In this document: positions 9,238-18,886 of the stretch, one piece after another | Layout: every line of letters begins with the position of its first letter | How positions within the stretch are numbered: the stretch's first letter is position 1 | Assembly: GCA_964495785.1 (NCBI GenBank) | Contig: CAZBXL010000004.1 | Location: 1-64,000, forward strand | Source: RFSX01 sp964495785 | Lineage (GTDB): Bacteria > Bacteroidota > Bacteroidia > Chitinophagales > Saprospiraceae | Length of the DNA stretch: 64,000 nucleotides | Direction of reading: 5' to 3' | Translations under genes and position numbers: made by a program | The notes under the pieces: generated by a model | What the model saw: only the letters and a program-made list of their open reading frames with translations | The model's database searches: none | Told to the model about the DNA's origin: nothing

Positions 9238-10694
9238 TACTGATTAGTAAAATAACGTCTTGCATTCCTATTGAAGTTATCTTCAGTAGTACGGGCATCT
9301 AAATAGTTATTATTTTGACCTTGTGTATCGTCTATATATAAGTCTACTTCCCATCTCGGATTATTGATCTCACCTCTACACGTAGAGTGCAATAACTTAA
9401 AATCATTAGCAACTAATGAAGGGTTATAGAATAAGAATCTCACATTAGTCTCTTGCGTCTCTGGCATATAATTATAAATCCAAATCTCATATGGTGGCGC
9501 TGATGGTTCATCTTCTACAGCGATGATATTATTGGGTCTTCCATATTTTAAGAAATAATAACCTCTATCCGATTCAAACCCATGACCGACATTGTTAGCA
9601 TATCTTAGATCAATAGCTCTTACGACTTCCATATATTGATCATATATAACCTTGGGATTATTCGAGAAATTACGCCAATAATTATAGAGGAAATAACGCT
9701 TTGGCTTTAGATCTTTTGAGGATATAATTTGATTTAATATTTCAGTTTTATTGTTTCCTACACGTGGAAAGATCGCTTTGAGACTATAGTCCAATGCGTC
9801 TCTATCTAAAAATTGAGCAAATGAAGTCTCAAAATGTTTGTCACTTTCGTAAAGGACCTCATAGTCTACCATGGGATGTATTACTGAGAATGTCTTTTCT
9901 GTCTTAGCAACCAATGTCTTATCCTTCTTATGGACTTCTATGAACATCTCATAATTACCGGACTGTAGATCAGTACAATCATACTTAAGTAAAACAGATG
10001 CACAGTTTGACGGCGTTAGTTTTTTGTATGCAGGTTTTATTTGATTATCTAATGTTGTCGCATCTAAATCTATTGGATAGTACTTAATGTAGAAATCCTC
10101 TTCTAAAACTTCTTCGTAATTATACATTTCAAGATATAGATAAAGTACATTCTGTTCTTCAGATATCAAATCAAAACAAAGAGGTTCATAGAAAAATCCA
10201 GCTTTTTCGTAATTGTATTTTTCATTGGTCTGCTGTACGTCGTGCATCAACAATACGTCAGAGAGCAATATCTCATCAGGATCAGTAATTACCTCTATAT
10301 TCTCTGTGTAAAATAATGTATCAGATACATTGTTTAAATCAACATAGAATAGGTTAAGTGAATAAGACCCATCAGAAAGACCATATCTTCTAAGATCAAA
10401 ATAATCTTTGGGCTCTGAGGACAGAGGACTATCAAGCCTATACTTATCTGCTATAACAATAGTATCATTCTTTTTAAAAACCAATGTGTATTCTACACTG
10501 GACTGGATTATTTGATTAGAAGAATCTACAGTTATATACTCTACAGAGTTAGATATCACCCTTGAGTATATTTCTATGTAGGCCTTGTCCTCACTATGAA
10601 ACTGAGTCGTGGAGACACTAACATTTATAGCCTCACTATGTATAGCTATACCGCAAAGAAAAATTATTAATAGAAATTTAATTTTCATCTTCAT
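9237..10694 (-). CDS. GWxTD domain-containing secreted protein
   Basis: A 485 aa exported protein: signal peptide at about 1-22 (KFLLIIFLCGIAIHSEA), a beta-rich middle region, and a C-terminal domain (about 300-450) typical of Bacteroidetes GWxTD proteins. Landmarks are YFLYNYWRNF, DRGYYFLKYGRPN and PYEIWIYNY. The eponymous motif is diverged. The function of this family is unknown. It overlaps the lipocalin-like gene by 17 bases and the amidase by 1 base, so it is translationally coupled within the alkB operon. Confidence 0.75.
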   Translation of the reverse strand: MKMKIKFLLIIFLCGIAIHSEAINVSVSTTQFHSEDKAYIEIYSRVISNSVEYITVDSSNQIIQSSVEYTLVFKKNDTIVIADKYRLDSPLSSEPKDYFDLRRYGLSDGSYSLNLFYVDLNNVSDTLFYTENIEVITDPDEILLSDVLLMHDVQQTNEKYNYEKAGFFYEPLCFDLISEEQNVLYLYLEMYNYEEVLEEDFYIKYYPIDLDATTLDNQIKPAYKKLTPSNCASVLLKYDCTDLQSGNYEMFIEVHKKDKTLVAKTEKTFSVIHPMVDYEVLYESDKHFETSFAQFLDRDALDYSLKAIFPRVGNNKTEILNQIISSKDLKPKRYFLYNYWRNFSNNPKVIYDQYMEVVRAIDLRYANNVGHGFESDRGYYFLKYGRPNNIIAVEDEPSAPPYEIWIYNYMPETQETNVRFLFYNPSLVANDFKLLHSTCRGEINNPRWEVDLYIDDTQGQNNNYLDARTTEDNFNRNARRYFTNQ

Positions 10695-11058
10695 CGTCTT
10701 TTCTTTCTAAGGTAAGCTCAAAATCGAACCCTTTAATCTCAGTCGATAATGACATTGTATCTCCGAGGTAGCTAGTAATTCTGTAATTAGTCCTTTCTGC
10801 ATCGCTGAGGCGTAATTGGTTACTGCCATAGCTATAATTTAGCTCACCATCGTTAGGTGGTATATTAGTATTTAATGTTGAATCAGTAATGATTAAGTAA
10901 GCTCTGTTGAGCAATTTTGTTTGTCGCTTATTTCTTAATGCATCTATCACTTCCCAATGTCCCTGTATATTTTCTGCAGCGACTGGGGCTATATTATCTG
11001 ACTTACAAGATAATATGACCACGCTACTTAACAATATCGATATTAATAATATTCTCAT
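10678..11058 (-). CDS. Lipocalin-like lipoprotein
   Basis: A 126 aa lipoprotein. The signal sequence ends in VVILSCKSD, with the acylated Cys at 18. The mature part has GHWEVIDALRN, typical of the first strand of Bacteroidetes lipocalin-like domains ('G.W.v'), followed by short beta strands and an acidic tail. Members may bind hydrophobic ligands, but this is not proven. It is 6 bases downstream of alkB, so a lipid- or alkane-related role is possible by context only. Confidence 0.65.
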   Translation of the reverse strand: MRILLISILLSSVVILSCKSDNIAPVAAENIQGHWEVIDALRNKRQTKLLNRAYLIITDSTLNTNIPPNDGELNYSYGSNQLRLSDAERTNYRITSYLGDTMSLSTEIKGFDFELTLERKDDEDEN

Positions 11059-11064
11059 TCTCTT

Positions 11065-12084
11065 CTATATTCTGTTATTCATAATTCTAAACCACAACGG
11101 AGGGACCATAGCTAACAACATACTTCCTGGATATCCCAAAGGTAATTGTCTGGCTTCATCGTGATGATCAAGAATTTGATATTTTTTATTGGCTATATAA
11201 TGATGATCGGAATGCCTTGTCAATTCATACAACAAAATTCTTCCAATGTCATGATTAGAGTTCCACGAATGCATAGGATTAACCCGTTCGTATCGTCCAT
11301 TAACATAGGCTCGCTTTAGACCATAGTGCTCTATGTAATTAATTGTCTCTAAAAATAAAACTGAAACAAATGATACAATCAGAAAAGCAATCAAGGGATA
11401 AATTCCAAAAGATAAGAAGATGACAAGTATTAGTAAAGTTTGTAGTAATAGACCGATTAAGGTTTGGTTTCTAAACGAGATAACCAACTGATTATTTTTC
11501 CTTAATCTTTTTGTTTCTATAGCCCAAGCATTTCGATATGTCCCAGCTAATGATCGAAACCAAAAAAGGTATAAAAGTTCATTCTTATTGGCAGATGCTG
11601 GATCCAATGGCGTGGCTACATTCTTGTGATGACCATGATTATGTTCGATTGTAAAGTGACAGTACATCGATGGCAGTAAAAGCAGTCTTGACATCACCTG
11701 ATGAGACCATTCTTTTCTGTGACCCAACTCATGAGCTACATTAATACCGTTAGAAGCAAGAACAATCGCAGTGCTTAAAATCAAACCTACTAATTCGTAT
11801 GTATGCAAAGCTTGAGAACTTACCGTATACAAAAACAGAATACAGACAAAGTATACAATAGGCACATTGAGATATAGCATCCAATCAAATAGCTTTCGCT
11901 TAGCCAATGAATCCGCTATTTCTGGTTTAAGATTTGTTTCGTCTGGCTTGAGGTAATACTCCATTATCGGTATGATAAAGAATATTACAAAGACTGTCAG
12001 AAAAGAGTAAACATCACGCAATAGCAATGCTATAATAGTCAGAGAAGGGATGATAAATGCTATTGTGTATTTCAGGTCTCGCAT
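11065..12084 (-). CDS. alkB: Alkane 1-monooxygenase (AlkB-type membrane di-iron hydroxylase)
   Basis: Integral membrane non-haem di-iron hydroxylase of 339 aa, which oxidises terminal methyl groups of alkanes or fatty-acid-like chains. All AlkB histidine boxes are present: HELGHR (118-123), EHNHGHH (147-153), NYIEHYGL (249-256) and HSDHH (291-295). There are about six hydrophobic helices. It is shorter than Pseudomonas AlkB (about 400 aa) and has no fused rubredoxin; no rubredoxin or rubredoxin reductase gene is in the window. It heads an operon with a lipocalin-like lipoprotein, a GWxTD protein and an amidase, an unusual context. The chain length and true substrate cannot be told; the four boxes separate it from desaturases. 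Confidence 0.9.
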   Translation of the reverse strand: MRDLKYTIAFIIPSLTIIALLLRDVYSFLTVFVIFFIIPIMEYYLKPDETNLKPEIADSLAKRKLFDWMLYLNVPIVYFVCILFLYTVSSQALHTYELVGLILSTAIVLASNGINVAHELGHRKEWSHQVMSRLLLLPSMYCHFTIEHNHGHHKNVATPLDPASANKNELLYLFWFRSLAGTYRNAWAIETKRLRKNNQLVISFRNQTLIGLLLQTLLILVIFLSFGIYPLIAFLIVSFVSVLFLETINYIEHYGLKRAYVNGRYERVNPMHSWNSNHDIGRILLYELTRHSDHHYIANKKYQILDHHDEARQLPLGYPGSMLLAMVPPLWFRIMNNRI

Positions 12085-12222
12085 TAGTGTTAATGTACAT
12101 TGTAGGCAATCACTAAATTAAGGCAATTTTGATTAATTAACCTGAATAAATCTTTATAAGTGTGCAGAAGTGACATAACGTCACTATAGGGAATAAGAAT
12201 TACAATACGTAAGGAAGGAAGC

Positions 12223-12579
12223 TTACTTCTTGATGAATTTTCTTTCTTTGATTTTAGCTTTCTTACCTACTAATTCTCTGAGGTAGAACAACTTAGCTCT
12301 TCTGACTTTTCCTCTCTTAAGTACCTTTACAGTATCGATGATAGGAGAATTCATTGGAAAGATTCTTTCGACGCCTACACCATTAGATATCTTACGAACC
12401 GTGAATGTCTTCGTAGAACCAGTACCACTGATCTGTAGTACATCTCCTTTGAAAGTTTGGATTCTTTCCTTAGCGCCCTCAGTAATTTTATAACTTACAG
12501 CAAGACTGTCACCAGGTCTGAAATCTGGTAATTCGTTCGTTTTAGTTATCTGTTCGTGTACGTATTTGATTAAATCCAT
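12223..12579 (-). CDS. rplS: 50S ribosomal protein L19
   Basis: A 118 aa ribosomal protein at the 30S-50S interface. It shows the L19 pattern: DFRPGDSLAVSYKI, an RIQTFKGDVLQISG segment (about 39-52), GVGVERIFPMNSP and the RRAKLFYLREL C-terminal region. It is monocistronic here, with a TAnnTTTG promoter element 35 bases upstream of the start, as expected for a strongly expressed housekeeping gene. Confidence 0.97.
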   Translation of the reverse strand: MDLIKYVHEQITKTNELPDFRPGDSLAVSYKITEGAKERIQTFKGDVLQISGTGSTKTFTVRKISNGVGVERIFPMNSPIIDTVKVLKRGKVRRAKLFYLRELVGKKAKIKERKFIKK

Positions 12580-12613
12580 AGTCTTGTTGCTTAAATTTGC
12601 TTTAAATCGGCTG

Positions 12614-12621
12614 CAAAGATA
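12614..12621 (-). promoter_or_regulatory. Bacteroidetes -7 promoter element for rplS
   Basis: The minus strand reads TATCTTTG (TAnnTTTG), followed by GCA and a short leader of about 30 bases before the rplS ATG. The -33 region is AT-rich with a weak TTTA. Confidence 0.6.
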
Positions 12622-12661
12622 GAATATTTATAATTAAAATGAATAAATTTTCTTAAGAAAT

Positions 12662-14968
12662 CTATCTCAGCAATGTAACATGTCCATCAAAGCGTTCTAC
12701 ATCTCCACGAGGCCCCGTATAACTGACTTTGTAGACATACACACCCTGAGGAGACTCATTGCTTGTATTGTCTTTCTGACCGTTCCACCCTGCCCTCGGA
12801 TCGGTAGTTTCGTAGATGACTTCACCCCATCTATTCCATATGGTCATATTAAAGTCTGATAAGCCATCGTAAAACCCATTACCTAAGAAGAGATCGTTGT
12901 TCCCATCATTATTAGGAGTGAATGCATTAGGTAAAAATAATCTCACTTGGGGTCTTATATCTACAATTCTGGTAATAGTATCAGGACAATCAGTAATCGG
13001 ATTGAACACCGTCAATTTAACAGCATATAATCCTGTATCTGGAAAATCAAAGTTGGGATTCATTTCCATACTCGTACCTACTCCGCCAAAATCCCATATC
13101 CAACTATCTGTATTAGTAGACAGATCAGTAAATTGAACAAGACTATTAAAATTATTAGGCTCATCAGGTGAAAATGCAAAGTCGGCATCAGCTCCTTCTA
13201 ATACTCTAATCTGTGAGGCGACAGGTTCCACGATCTCACATCCTAATGGCGAAATGATACTCAGTGATACTGGATAGACGCCTGGTTCTTCATAAATGTG
13301 GGTAGGACTAATTTCAGTACCCATCGTCCCATCTCCGAAATCCCACGTAATATCGTAAGTAGAATCAATAGGACTGGATAAATTATTGAAGAATATTTCT
13401 GACGGCGTACAACCTACAAAACTTGATGGCTCTACTACAATTTCATTAGGTACAGGCCTGTAGTCTACATCAACTATAGCCACGTCTGTACATTCATTTT
13501 CGTCTTCTACGATAAGAGTGACGGGAATGATTCCTGGTGTAGGGAATCTAAACTCAGGATTCTGGACATTAGAAAACTCAGTATTCTGAGCATTCCAGCT
13601 CCAAGAGGTAAGACCTCCCACAGCACCGGTTACGGATAAGTCCGTATAACTAACAGGACCAGCAACACATGTGTCATAACTGAAAGAAAAGTCAGCGTCT
13701 ATACTCGGAAAAATATTTATAAAAAAACAAGCTGTGTCTGAGCACTCTGTTCCTTCATTAAGTATCATGACACCTCTGTACTCCCCTATATCTGGGAATG
13801 TGACATCTAAATCTCTTACTTCTGGCCCACCTTCTACATCATTTAATATACTCCCATCAGGATTAAAAAAGGTCCAGTGGTAAGCAAATATATTTTCTTC
13901 CTGACGACTGTCATTGAGAATTGTAATCGTATTCTCTCCGCAAGAATTAATAGCGAACGACCTACAATCATCAGCACTTGTTCCTCCTCCCGTATCTATA
14001 ATCTCATACGCAAATTCTGCAATAACGGTAGGTGTACAACTTACAACATTAAACTGGAAGTCCCTCCTTACGGTACTCAACAATACCCCATTTCTGAATT
14101 CCTCGACACATACTCCCACGACAAACTGCCCCAAGGTCTGTGGACGTCCCGATATCTGTCCACTGATTGGATTAATAGCTACAATTGGATTACCTTCTAA
14201 TGGAGCTTGCGGAGTAAATGGAGGTGTGAACACAACGTTACCGTAACCTGGTCTACATATAATCGGATTAGGTGTCACACACTGGCAGCACCCATCATTA
14301 CCCCCTGTAGCAGCATCAACCGTTCCACCAGACTCAAACGGAGCACAGAAAGTATATCTTAACTGATCACCATCCCTATCCGTTGCAGAGTGATCAAATG
14401 TTAAATCCAAACCCTGACAAATAAAAATGGGAGGAAAATTTTGATACTGAGGGCTGGAGTTTCCTAATATCTGAGCTTCAGGTCTGATCTCTATATCAAA
14501 GACGGCCCCAGTGTCTCCTGGATCTCGTATATTATTAATCGTATTATTTCTACAGCATCTTTGGTAAGCTATCAGATAGCTTCTATCGATGATGTCAAAT
14601 GTATAATCAAATACATAATTTGTTTTTTCTACACCCACATTAGTCGGTTCATCTACACAAGGATCATCAGGCGGTATGACAGGTATGATTACTCCTGGCC
14701 TTGCATTGTTAATTGCGTCTATGAAGTCCCACGATCCATCTGACTGCTGTTCATATATACCAAACACTGCCGGATCATCAAAATCAGCTCCGTTGCTCTC
14801 AGTATCTCTATACATCACAAACTCAATACGATACGTTACAGCCGTTGTATCAGCATTGAAACTGATAAAGGTGTAATGTGCCTCCCCTCCTACTATATGG
14901 GCAGATTTAGCCACATAACTGAAAAATAGCATGAAGGCTACAGCGAGAAGAAGTTTGTATGATCTCAT
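12662..14968 (-). CDS. PKD-domain surface protein with T9SS type B (gliding-motility) sorting domain
   Basis: A 768 aa secreted protein. A signal peptide (about 1-22) precedes an N-terminal Cys-rich beta region that has the AYQRCCRN motif often found in this Bacteroidetes family. PKD-like Ig domains follow from about residue 420, recognisable by WSWNAQNTEF, ITWDFGDGTMG and WIWDFGGVG. The C-terminus (about 680-768) has FLPNAFTPNNDGNND, IWNRWGEVIYET and GVYVYKVSY, the type B (CHU_C) sorting domain for the type 9 secretion system. It is probably a surface adhesin or matrix protein; no enzyme motif is seen. Confidence 0.88.
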   Translation of the reverse strand: MRSYKLLLAVAFMLFFSYVAKSAHIVGGEAHYTFISFNADTTAVTYRIEFVMYRDTESNGADFDDPAVFGIYEQQSDGSWDFIDAINNARPGVIIPVIPPDDPCVDEPTNVGVEKTNYVFDYTFDIIDRSYLIAYQRCCRNNTINNIRDPGDTGAVFDIEIRPEAQILGNSSPQYQNFPPIFICQGLDLTFDHSATDRDGDQLRYTFCAPFESGGTVDAATGGNDGCCQCVTPNPIICRPGYGNVVFTPPFTPQAPLEGNPIVAINPISGQISGRPQTLGQFVVGVCVEEFRNGVLLSTVRRDFQFNVVSCTPTVIAEFAYEIIDTGGGTSADDCRSFAINSCGENTITILNDSRQEENIFAYHWTFFNPDGSILNDVEGGPEVRDLDVTFPDIGEYRGVMILNEGTECSDTACFFINIFPSIDADFSFSYDTCVAGPVSYTDLSVTGAVGGLTSWSWNAQNTEFSNVQNPEFRFPTPGIIPVTLIVEDENECTDVAIVDVDYRPVPNEIVVEPSSFVGCTPSEIFFNNLSSPIDSTYDITWDFGDGTMGTEISPTHIYEEPGVYPVSLSIISPLGCEIVEPVASQIRVLEGADADFAFSPDEPNNFNSLVQFTDLSTNTDSWIWDFGGVGTSMEMNPNFDFPDTGLYAVKLTVFNPITDCPDTITRIVDIRPQVRLFLPNAFTPNNDGNNDLFLGNGFYDGLSDFNMTIWNRWGEVIYETTDPRAGWNGQKDNTSNESPQGVYVYKVSYTGPRGDVERFDGHVTLLR

Positions 14969-15151
14969 AGATATGGTATGTTATAATAAAGATTCAATTA
15001 TACTATACTGAATACTAATTAAACGTTGCGAATTAAAAGATATTGACACTAATAATTAAAGATATAAAATTAAACTCACCATAATGTCGTTTATAACCCA
15101 TGTTAATCCTCTATTAAGTTAATGTAACGAAAGTCACTTTGGTTTGATTAT

Positions 15152-15724
15152 ATGAGTAATATCTTAGAAGAAGAGCTTAAAGCTTTAGAAATTCTTAAAA
15201 ATGGTGGTGTCATTCTTTGTCATACTGATACAGTATGGAGTCTTTGTTGTGACGCATACAATCAGCCTGCAGTTAATAAGATAATTGATATTAAAAAAAA
15301 GGAACCAAATAATTCCATCACTTTATTAGTCCAGAGCATCAATCATCTCAAGCAATATATTCAGGATATTCACCCCAGAATAGAGACACTCATCCATTAT
15401 CACCGTCGACCAATAACAGTATTATATAAAGCCAAAAAAAGTCTCCCTATATATCTAACAAGTAGTGATGGTACGATAGCTATAAGAGTTGTCAAAGACC
15501 CAAATTTTATCCAGCTTTTAAGAAATTACAATATTCCAATGGTATGTATGAGTGCTAATGTATCTGGTCGTCAAGTTCCTAAAAATTATAATGACATAGA
15601 TCTGAATATCATAAGTAAAGTTGACTACATTCTTAGCTCTAATAGAAGCAATGATGTTAAATCCCAGTCTTCAATGCTTGTAAGCTATGATGAAGAAGGA
15701 GAATTAATTTTTCTCAGAAAGTAA
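15152..15724 (+). CDS. tsaC: L-threonylcarbamoyladenylate synthase (TsaC/Sua5/YrdC family)
   Basis: Makes threonylcarbamoyl-AMP from threonine, bicarbonate and ATP for the tRNA t6A37 modification. The 190 aa protein has the YrdC core: GGVILCHTDTVWSLCCDA (19-36), IKKKEPNNSITLLV (about 48-61), a basic segment HRRPITVLYK, and TIAIRVV and MSANVSG (about 131-137). There is no C-terminal Sua5 domain, so it is the short TsaC form. The loop lysine region is KKKEP instead of the common KGRP. Its 3' end overlaps the convergent S41 protease gene by 21 bases. Confidence 0.88.
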   Translation: MSNILEEELKALEILKNGGVILCHTDTVWSLCCDAYNQPAVNKIIDIKKKEPNNSITLLVQSINHLKQYIQDIHPRIETLIHYHRRPITVLYKAKKSLPIYLTSSDGTIAIRVVKDPNFIQLLRNYNIPMVCMSANVSGRQVPKNYNDIDLNIISKVDYILSSNRSNDVKSQSSMLVSYDEEGELIFLRK

Positions 15725-17272
15725 GGCAAATGTGGTCTTCTTATCATTAATAAGATCTAAAGCTTCCATTATGTAAGCATCGTCTTCATTCAGGTATTGT
15801 TGGTATGATATCTCTCCCTCTTGCATCCTGATAAGTCGTGCTCTTATGTGTTGTTCTGTATCTAAATTACAATTAGAAACCAAGTTCTCTACATTCTCTA
15901 TAAACTCTCTATTGATAAATTGATAGAACTTATCTTTTGACAATTCCCTTTCCTTGACCTCATAGGATTTAGAATTAATCATCTCATTAATGAGATAGTA
16001 ATCTATGTAATCAAAAAGTGAATAACATGCATCATTATATTCATCTGTAAGTAAAAAATCAGGAGTGACTCCACCGCCGCCTATGACCTTTCGGTTAAGC
16101 ATCATGGTGGTGTAATCAGATGTATCCGCTTCAAAATCTTTATCTATATTATCATATGATTTCTGTATGAGTCTACCGGATGGCGTATAATACTTAGACA
16201 CCGTTAGTCTTAATGCCCCACCATTACTTAAGGGAAATATTTCTTGCACTAAGCCTTTACCAAACGACGATTCTCCTACTATAAATCCTCTATCCCAATC
16301 CTGCACTGCACCAGCAAGAATCTCACTACCAGATGCAGAATTCTCATTAATGAGAACGACAACTTTTCCGATATTAAAAAATTGTCTTCCAGTACTTCTG
16401 TACTCCTGTTTTTTTCTATTAAGTCCCTCAGTATAAGTGAGCAGTTTATCTTTATCTGCAAACAACTGTGATAGGATATTAATTGTCTCTGGCAAGTAAC
16501 CTCCAGGATTATTTCTTAGATCTATAATTAAATCTATAATCTCATCTCTATCGGCTATTCTTTCTAACGATTTAATGAATTGCTCGTAGGTATTTGAGTT
16601 GAATCGAGAAATCTTAATATATGCTGTACCATCAGATAAGAGGTAGGACAGATCTGCAGATTGTAATACGATCTTTTTAGGTTCTATCTTTATTTTCTCA
16701 ATATTAGTATTGCCTATTTTTTTAGACCCTATCACAAGTTCATCTGTTCCTTTCTGCTTAAGTAACTTGCTCATATTCTGAAAACTTGTATTGTTGCCAG
16801 AGATGGTATCTTCGTTAATGAAGATGATGGCATCTCCTACAGAAAGCCCTTGATTAAAAGCAGGACTATCTTCTCTGACTTGAGTTATGTAGAATGTATC
16901 CCGTAATTTGATTGTCTCGATACCTACACCTGTATAGACCCCCTCCATCTTCTCATTATGTTCTTCTAACTCTTCAGGAGTGATGTAACTTGAGTGAGGA
17001 TCTAATTGTCTCAAGATATGATTGATAGCGTCTACGACTATGATATTTTCTTCAAGACTATCTACATAATTCGTTTCTATAAAACGTAAAATTTCCTCTA
17101 TCCTTCCATCACTAGCCTTTAGAGCAGGCCCTTCATTCTTTAATGAAATTAAAGAAAGTGCATTATTATTAAAATTCATTTTATACCCAGCAAGCAATCC
17201 AATAGCAGAAGCGATGGCGATGGCCAGTGGTAGTAGTACATTCTTAGTGGTAGGATTATGCTTTGATGGCAT
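15704..17272 (-). CDS. S41 family C-terminal processing peptidase
   Basis: A 522 aa periplasmic or membrane-anchored serine protease of the CtpA/Tsp family. An N-terminal hydrophobic anchor (about 10-28) precedes a short cap, a PDZ domain (about 90-175; GVGIETIKLRD and SPAFNQGLSVGDAI) and the S41 catalytic domain. In this domain, NENSASGSEILAGA (about 309-322) carries the nucleophile and SSFGKGLVQE (about 335-345) the general-base Lys. These enzymes cleave C-termini of envelope proteins. The gene is convergent with tsaC. Confidence 0.9.
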   Translation of the reverse strand: MPSKHNPTTKNVLLPLAIAIASAIGLLAGYKMNFNNNALSLISLKNEGPALKASDGRIEEILRFIETNYVDSLEENIIVVDAINHILRQLDPHSSYITPEELEEHNEKMEGVYTGVGIETIKLRDTFYITQVREDSPAFNQGLSVGDAIIFINEDTISGNNTSFQNMSKLLKQKGTDELVIGSKKIGNTNIEKIKIEPKKIVLQSADLSYLLSDGTAYIKISRFNSNTYEQFIKSLERIADRDEIIDLIIDLRNNPGGYLPETINILSQLFADKDKLLTYTEGLNRKKQEYRSTGRQFFNIGKVVVLINENSASGSEILAGAVQDWDRGFIVGESSFGKGLVQEIFPLSNGGALRLTVSKYYTPSGRLIQKSYDNIDKDFEADTSDYTTMMLNRKVIGGGGVTPDFLLTDEYNDACYSLFDYIDYYLINEMINSKSYEVKERELSKDKFYQFINREFIENVENLVSNCNLDTEQHIRARLIRMQEGEISYQQYLNEDDAYIMEALDLINDKKTTFALLSEKN

Positions 17273-17373
17273 AAGGTATTCTATAGTTAGATGAACAGAA
17301 TTAGTAATTGAGTATAAACTTATCTAATTTTCGGATGGTTTATTTAAAAAGCTTTTAGAAAAGTAGCCTCCTT

Positions 17374-17850
17374 ATGAAGAAAAAGTATATACCAGATGAG
17401 ATAGATTTAAAAATATTATCCATTCTTATGAAAGATGGTAAAGTCACTTATGCTGAAATAGGTAAGGAATTATTTATCTCAGGCGGCACCGTCCATGTTA
17501 GAATTAAGAAAATGATGGAGCACAAAATCATCTTAAACACTGAACTAAAGGTAGATTATGTCAAGTTAGGATACGATATTACAGCCTTCTTAGGTATCTA
17601 TCTTGAGAAAAGTAAAATGTATGATAACGTATCAAAAGAATTACTCAAGATACCTGAAGTACTAGAAGCTCATTACACTACTGGAACCTACAGTATTTTT
17701 GCTAAAATTATAAGTAAAGATACTCAGCATCTAAGAGATACAATTTCTGTCAAGGTGCAACAAATACAAGGGATTCAGCGTACTGAAACATTTATATCAC
17801 TGGACAATGCCTTTCAAAGACCTCTGATAACATTTGATTCATCCTCGTAA
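17374..17850 (+). CDS. Lrp/AsnC family transcriptional regulator
   Basis: A 158 aa feast/famine regulator. The N-terminal winged helix-turn-helix (about 8-60) starts DEIDLKILSILMKDGK and includes YAEIGKEL and GGTVHVRIKKM. The C-terminal RAM effector domain (about 70-145) has ITAFLGIYLEKS and GTYSIFAKI. The effector is probably an amino acid or derivative. It is divergent from the S41 protease; target genes cannot be told. Confidence 0.9.
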   Translation: MKKKYIPDEIDLKILSILMKDGKVTYAEIGKELFISGGTVHVRIKKMMEHKIILNTELKVDYVKLGYDITAFLGIYLEKSKMYDNVSKELLKIPEVLEAHYTTGTYSIFAKIISKDTQHLRDTISVKVQQIQGIQRTETFISLDNAFQRPLITFDSSS

Positions 17851-17982
17851 TCTAAATATAACAAAACAGTAGCCATACGATTAAGCGGCAATGCTTTCTC
17901 GTTCAATAGATGAACGTTTCGAATTAGAAGAAGGAAATTTGCTTGCCTTAATCTTTGATGAAGGATATAAAGATGGAGGTTA

Positions 17983-18849
17983 TTATCCTAAGTAATGCTT
18001 AAGTAACTTGCTTCTGGATGCAGATCTCAGCTTATTGATCGCCTTATCTTTTATCTGACGTACTCTCTCCCTTGTTAGTCCGAATCTATCTCCTATATCT
18101 TCTAATGACATAGGATGCTCGATACCAATACCGAAGTAAAGCTTAATTACATCACATTGTCTTTCCGTTAATGTATTAAGAGATCTCTCTATTTCATTCC
18201 TTAATGACTCAGAGTACTCGAGCTTTTTATCTGTATTTGGTGTGCCGATATTCTCGAGGACATCTAAAAGTGAGTTATCCTCTCCATCGATGAAAGGAGC
18301 ATCCATAGATACGTGTCTTGCAGCCACACCTAAAGTAGTCTCTACTTCATCAGCTGATATCTCAAGAAGATCTGCTAACTCATCAGAAGATGGTTCTCTT
18401 TCGTATTCTTGTTCAAGCTCAGAGAATGCTCTATTGATTTTATTCAGAGAGCCTACCTTATTAAGTGGGAGTCTTACAATTCTTGATTGTTCTGCGAGTG
18501 CTTGGAGGATAGATTGTCTGATCCACCATACTGCATAAGAGATAAACTTAAATCCTCTTGTCTCATCAAATCTTTGAGCTGCTTTGATCAGACCAAGATT
18601 ACCTTCGTTGATAAGGTCACTAAGTGAGAGACCTTGATTTTGGTACTGTTTTGCAACAGAAACAACGAATCTTAGATTGGCTTTTGTTAATTTTTCTAAA
18701 GCTTCTTGGTTACCAGCTTTAATCTTTTTTGCTAAATCTACTTCTTCCTCCGGAGTCAGAAGGTCAACTTTACCTATCTCTTGAAGATACTTTTCTAATG
18801 ATTGACTTTCACGATTGGTTATGGATTTGGTAATCTTTAGCTGCCTCAT
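17983..18849 (-). CDS. rpoD: RNA polymerase primary sigma factor (short Bacteroidetes RpoD)
   Basis: A 288 aa sigma-70 factor that directs core transcription. Regions visible: 1.2 (about 17-50; LEKYLQEIGKVDLLTPEEE), 2 (about 54-125; ANLRFVVSVAKQY, GNLGLIKAAQRFDE, FISYAVWWIRQSI), 3 (about 135-210) and 4 (about 220-285; SLEDIGDRFGLTRERVRQIK). There is no region 1.1 and no non-conserved insert, as usual for the primary sigma of Bacteroidetes, which recognises TTTG/TAnnTTTG promoters. Its own promoter is a perfect example of that type. Confidence 0.95.
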   Translation of the reverse strand: MRQLKITKSITNRESQSLEKYLQEIGKVDLLTPEEEVDLAKKIKAGNQEALEKLTKANLRFVVSVAKQYQNQGLSLSDLINEGNLGLIKAAQRFDETRGFKFISYAVWWIRQSILQALAEQSRIVRLPLNKVGSLNKINRAFSELEQEYEREPSSDELADLLEISADEVETTLGVAARHVSMDAPFIDGEDNSLLDVLENIGTPNTDKKLEYSESLRNEIERSLNTLTERQCDVIKLYFGIGIEHPMSLEDIGDRFGLTRERVRQIKDKAINKLRSASRSKLLKHYLG

Positions 18850-18886
18850 CTAATCTATTATTTTGGTCGGGTATTAATTAAGATTT

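Noticed and set aside
12169..12185. Inverted repeat AGTGAC/GTCACT with a 5-base loop between alkB and rplS.
   Set aside because: Six-base stem with no T-run; expected by chance at this length.
17851..17995. A 34-codon reading (17891-17995) and a matching frame just after the Lrp stop, which together look protein-like if joined by one extra base.
   Set aside because: No start codon for the first part, too short, and it overlaps the end of rpoD. It could be a decayed gene remnant, but I cannot support it.
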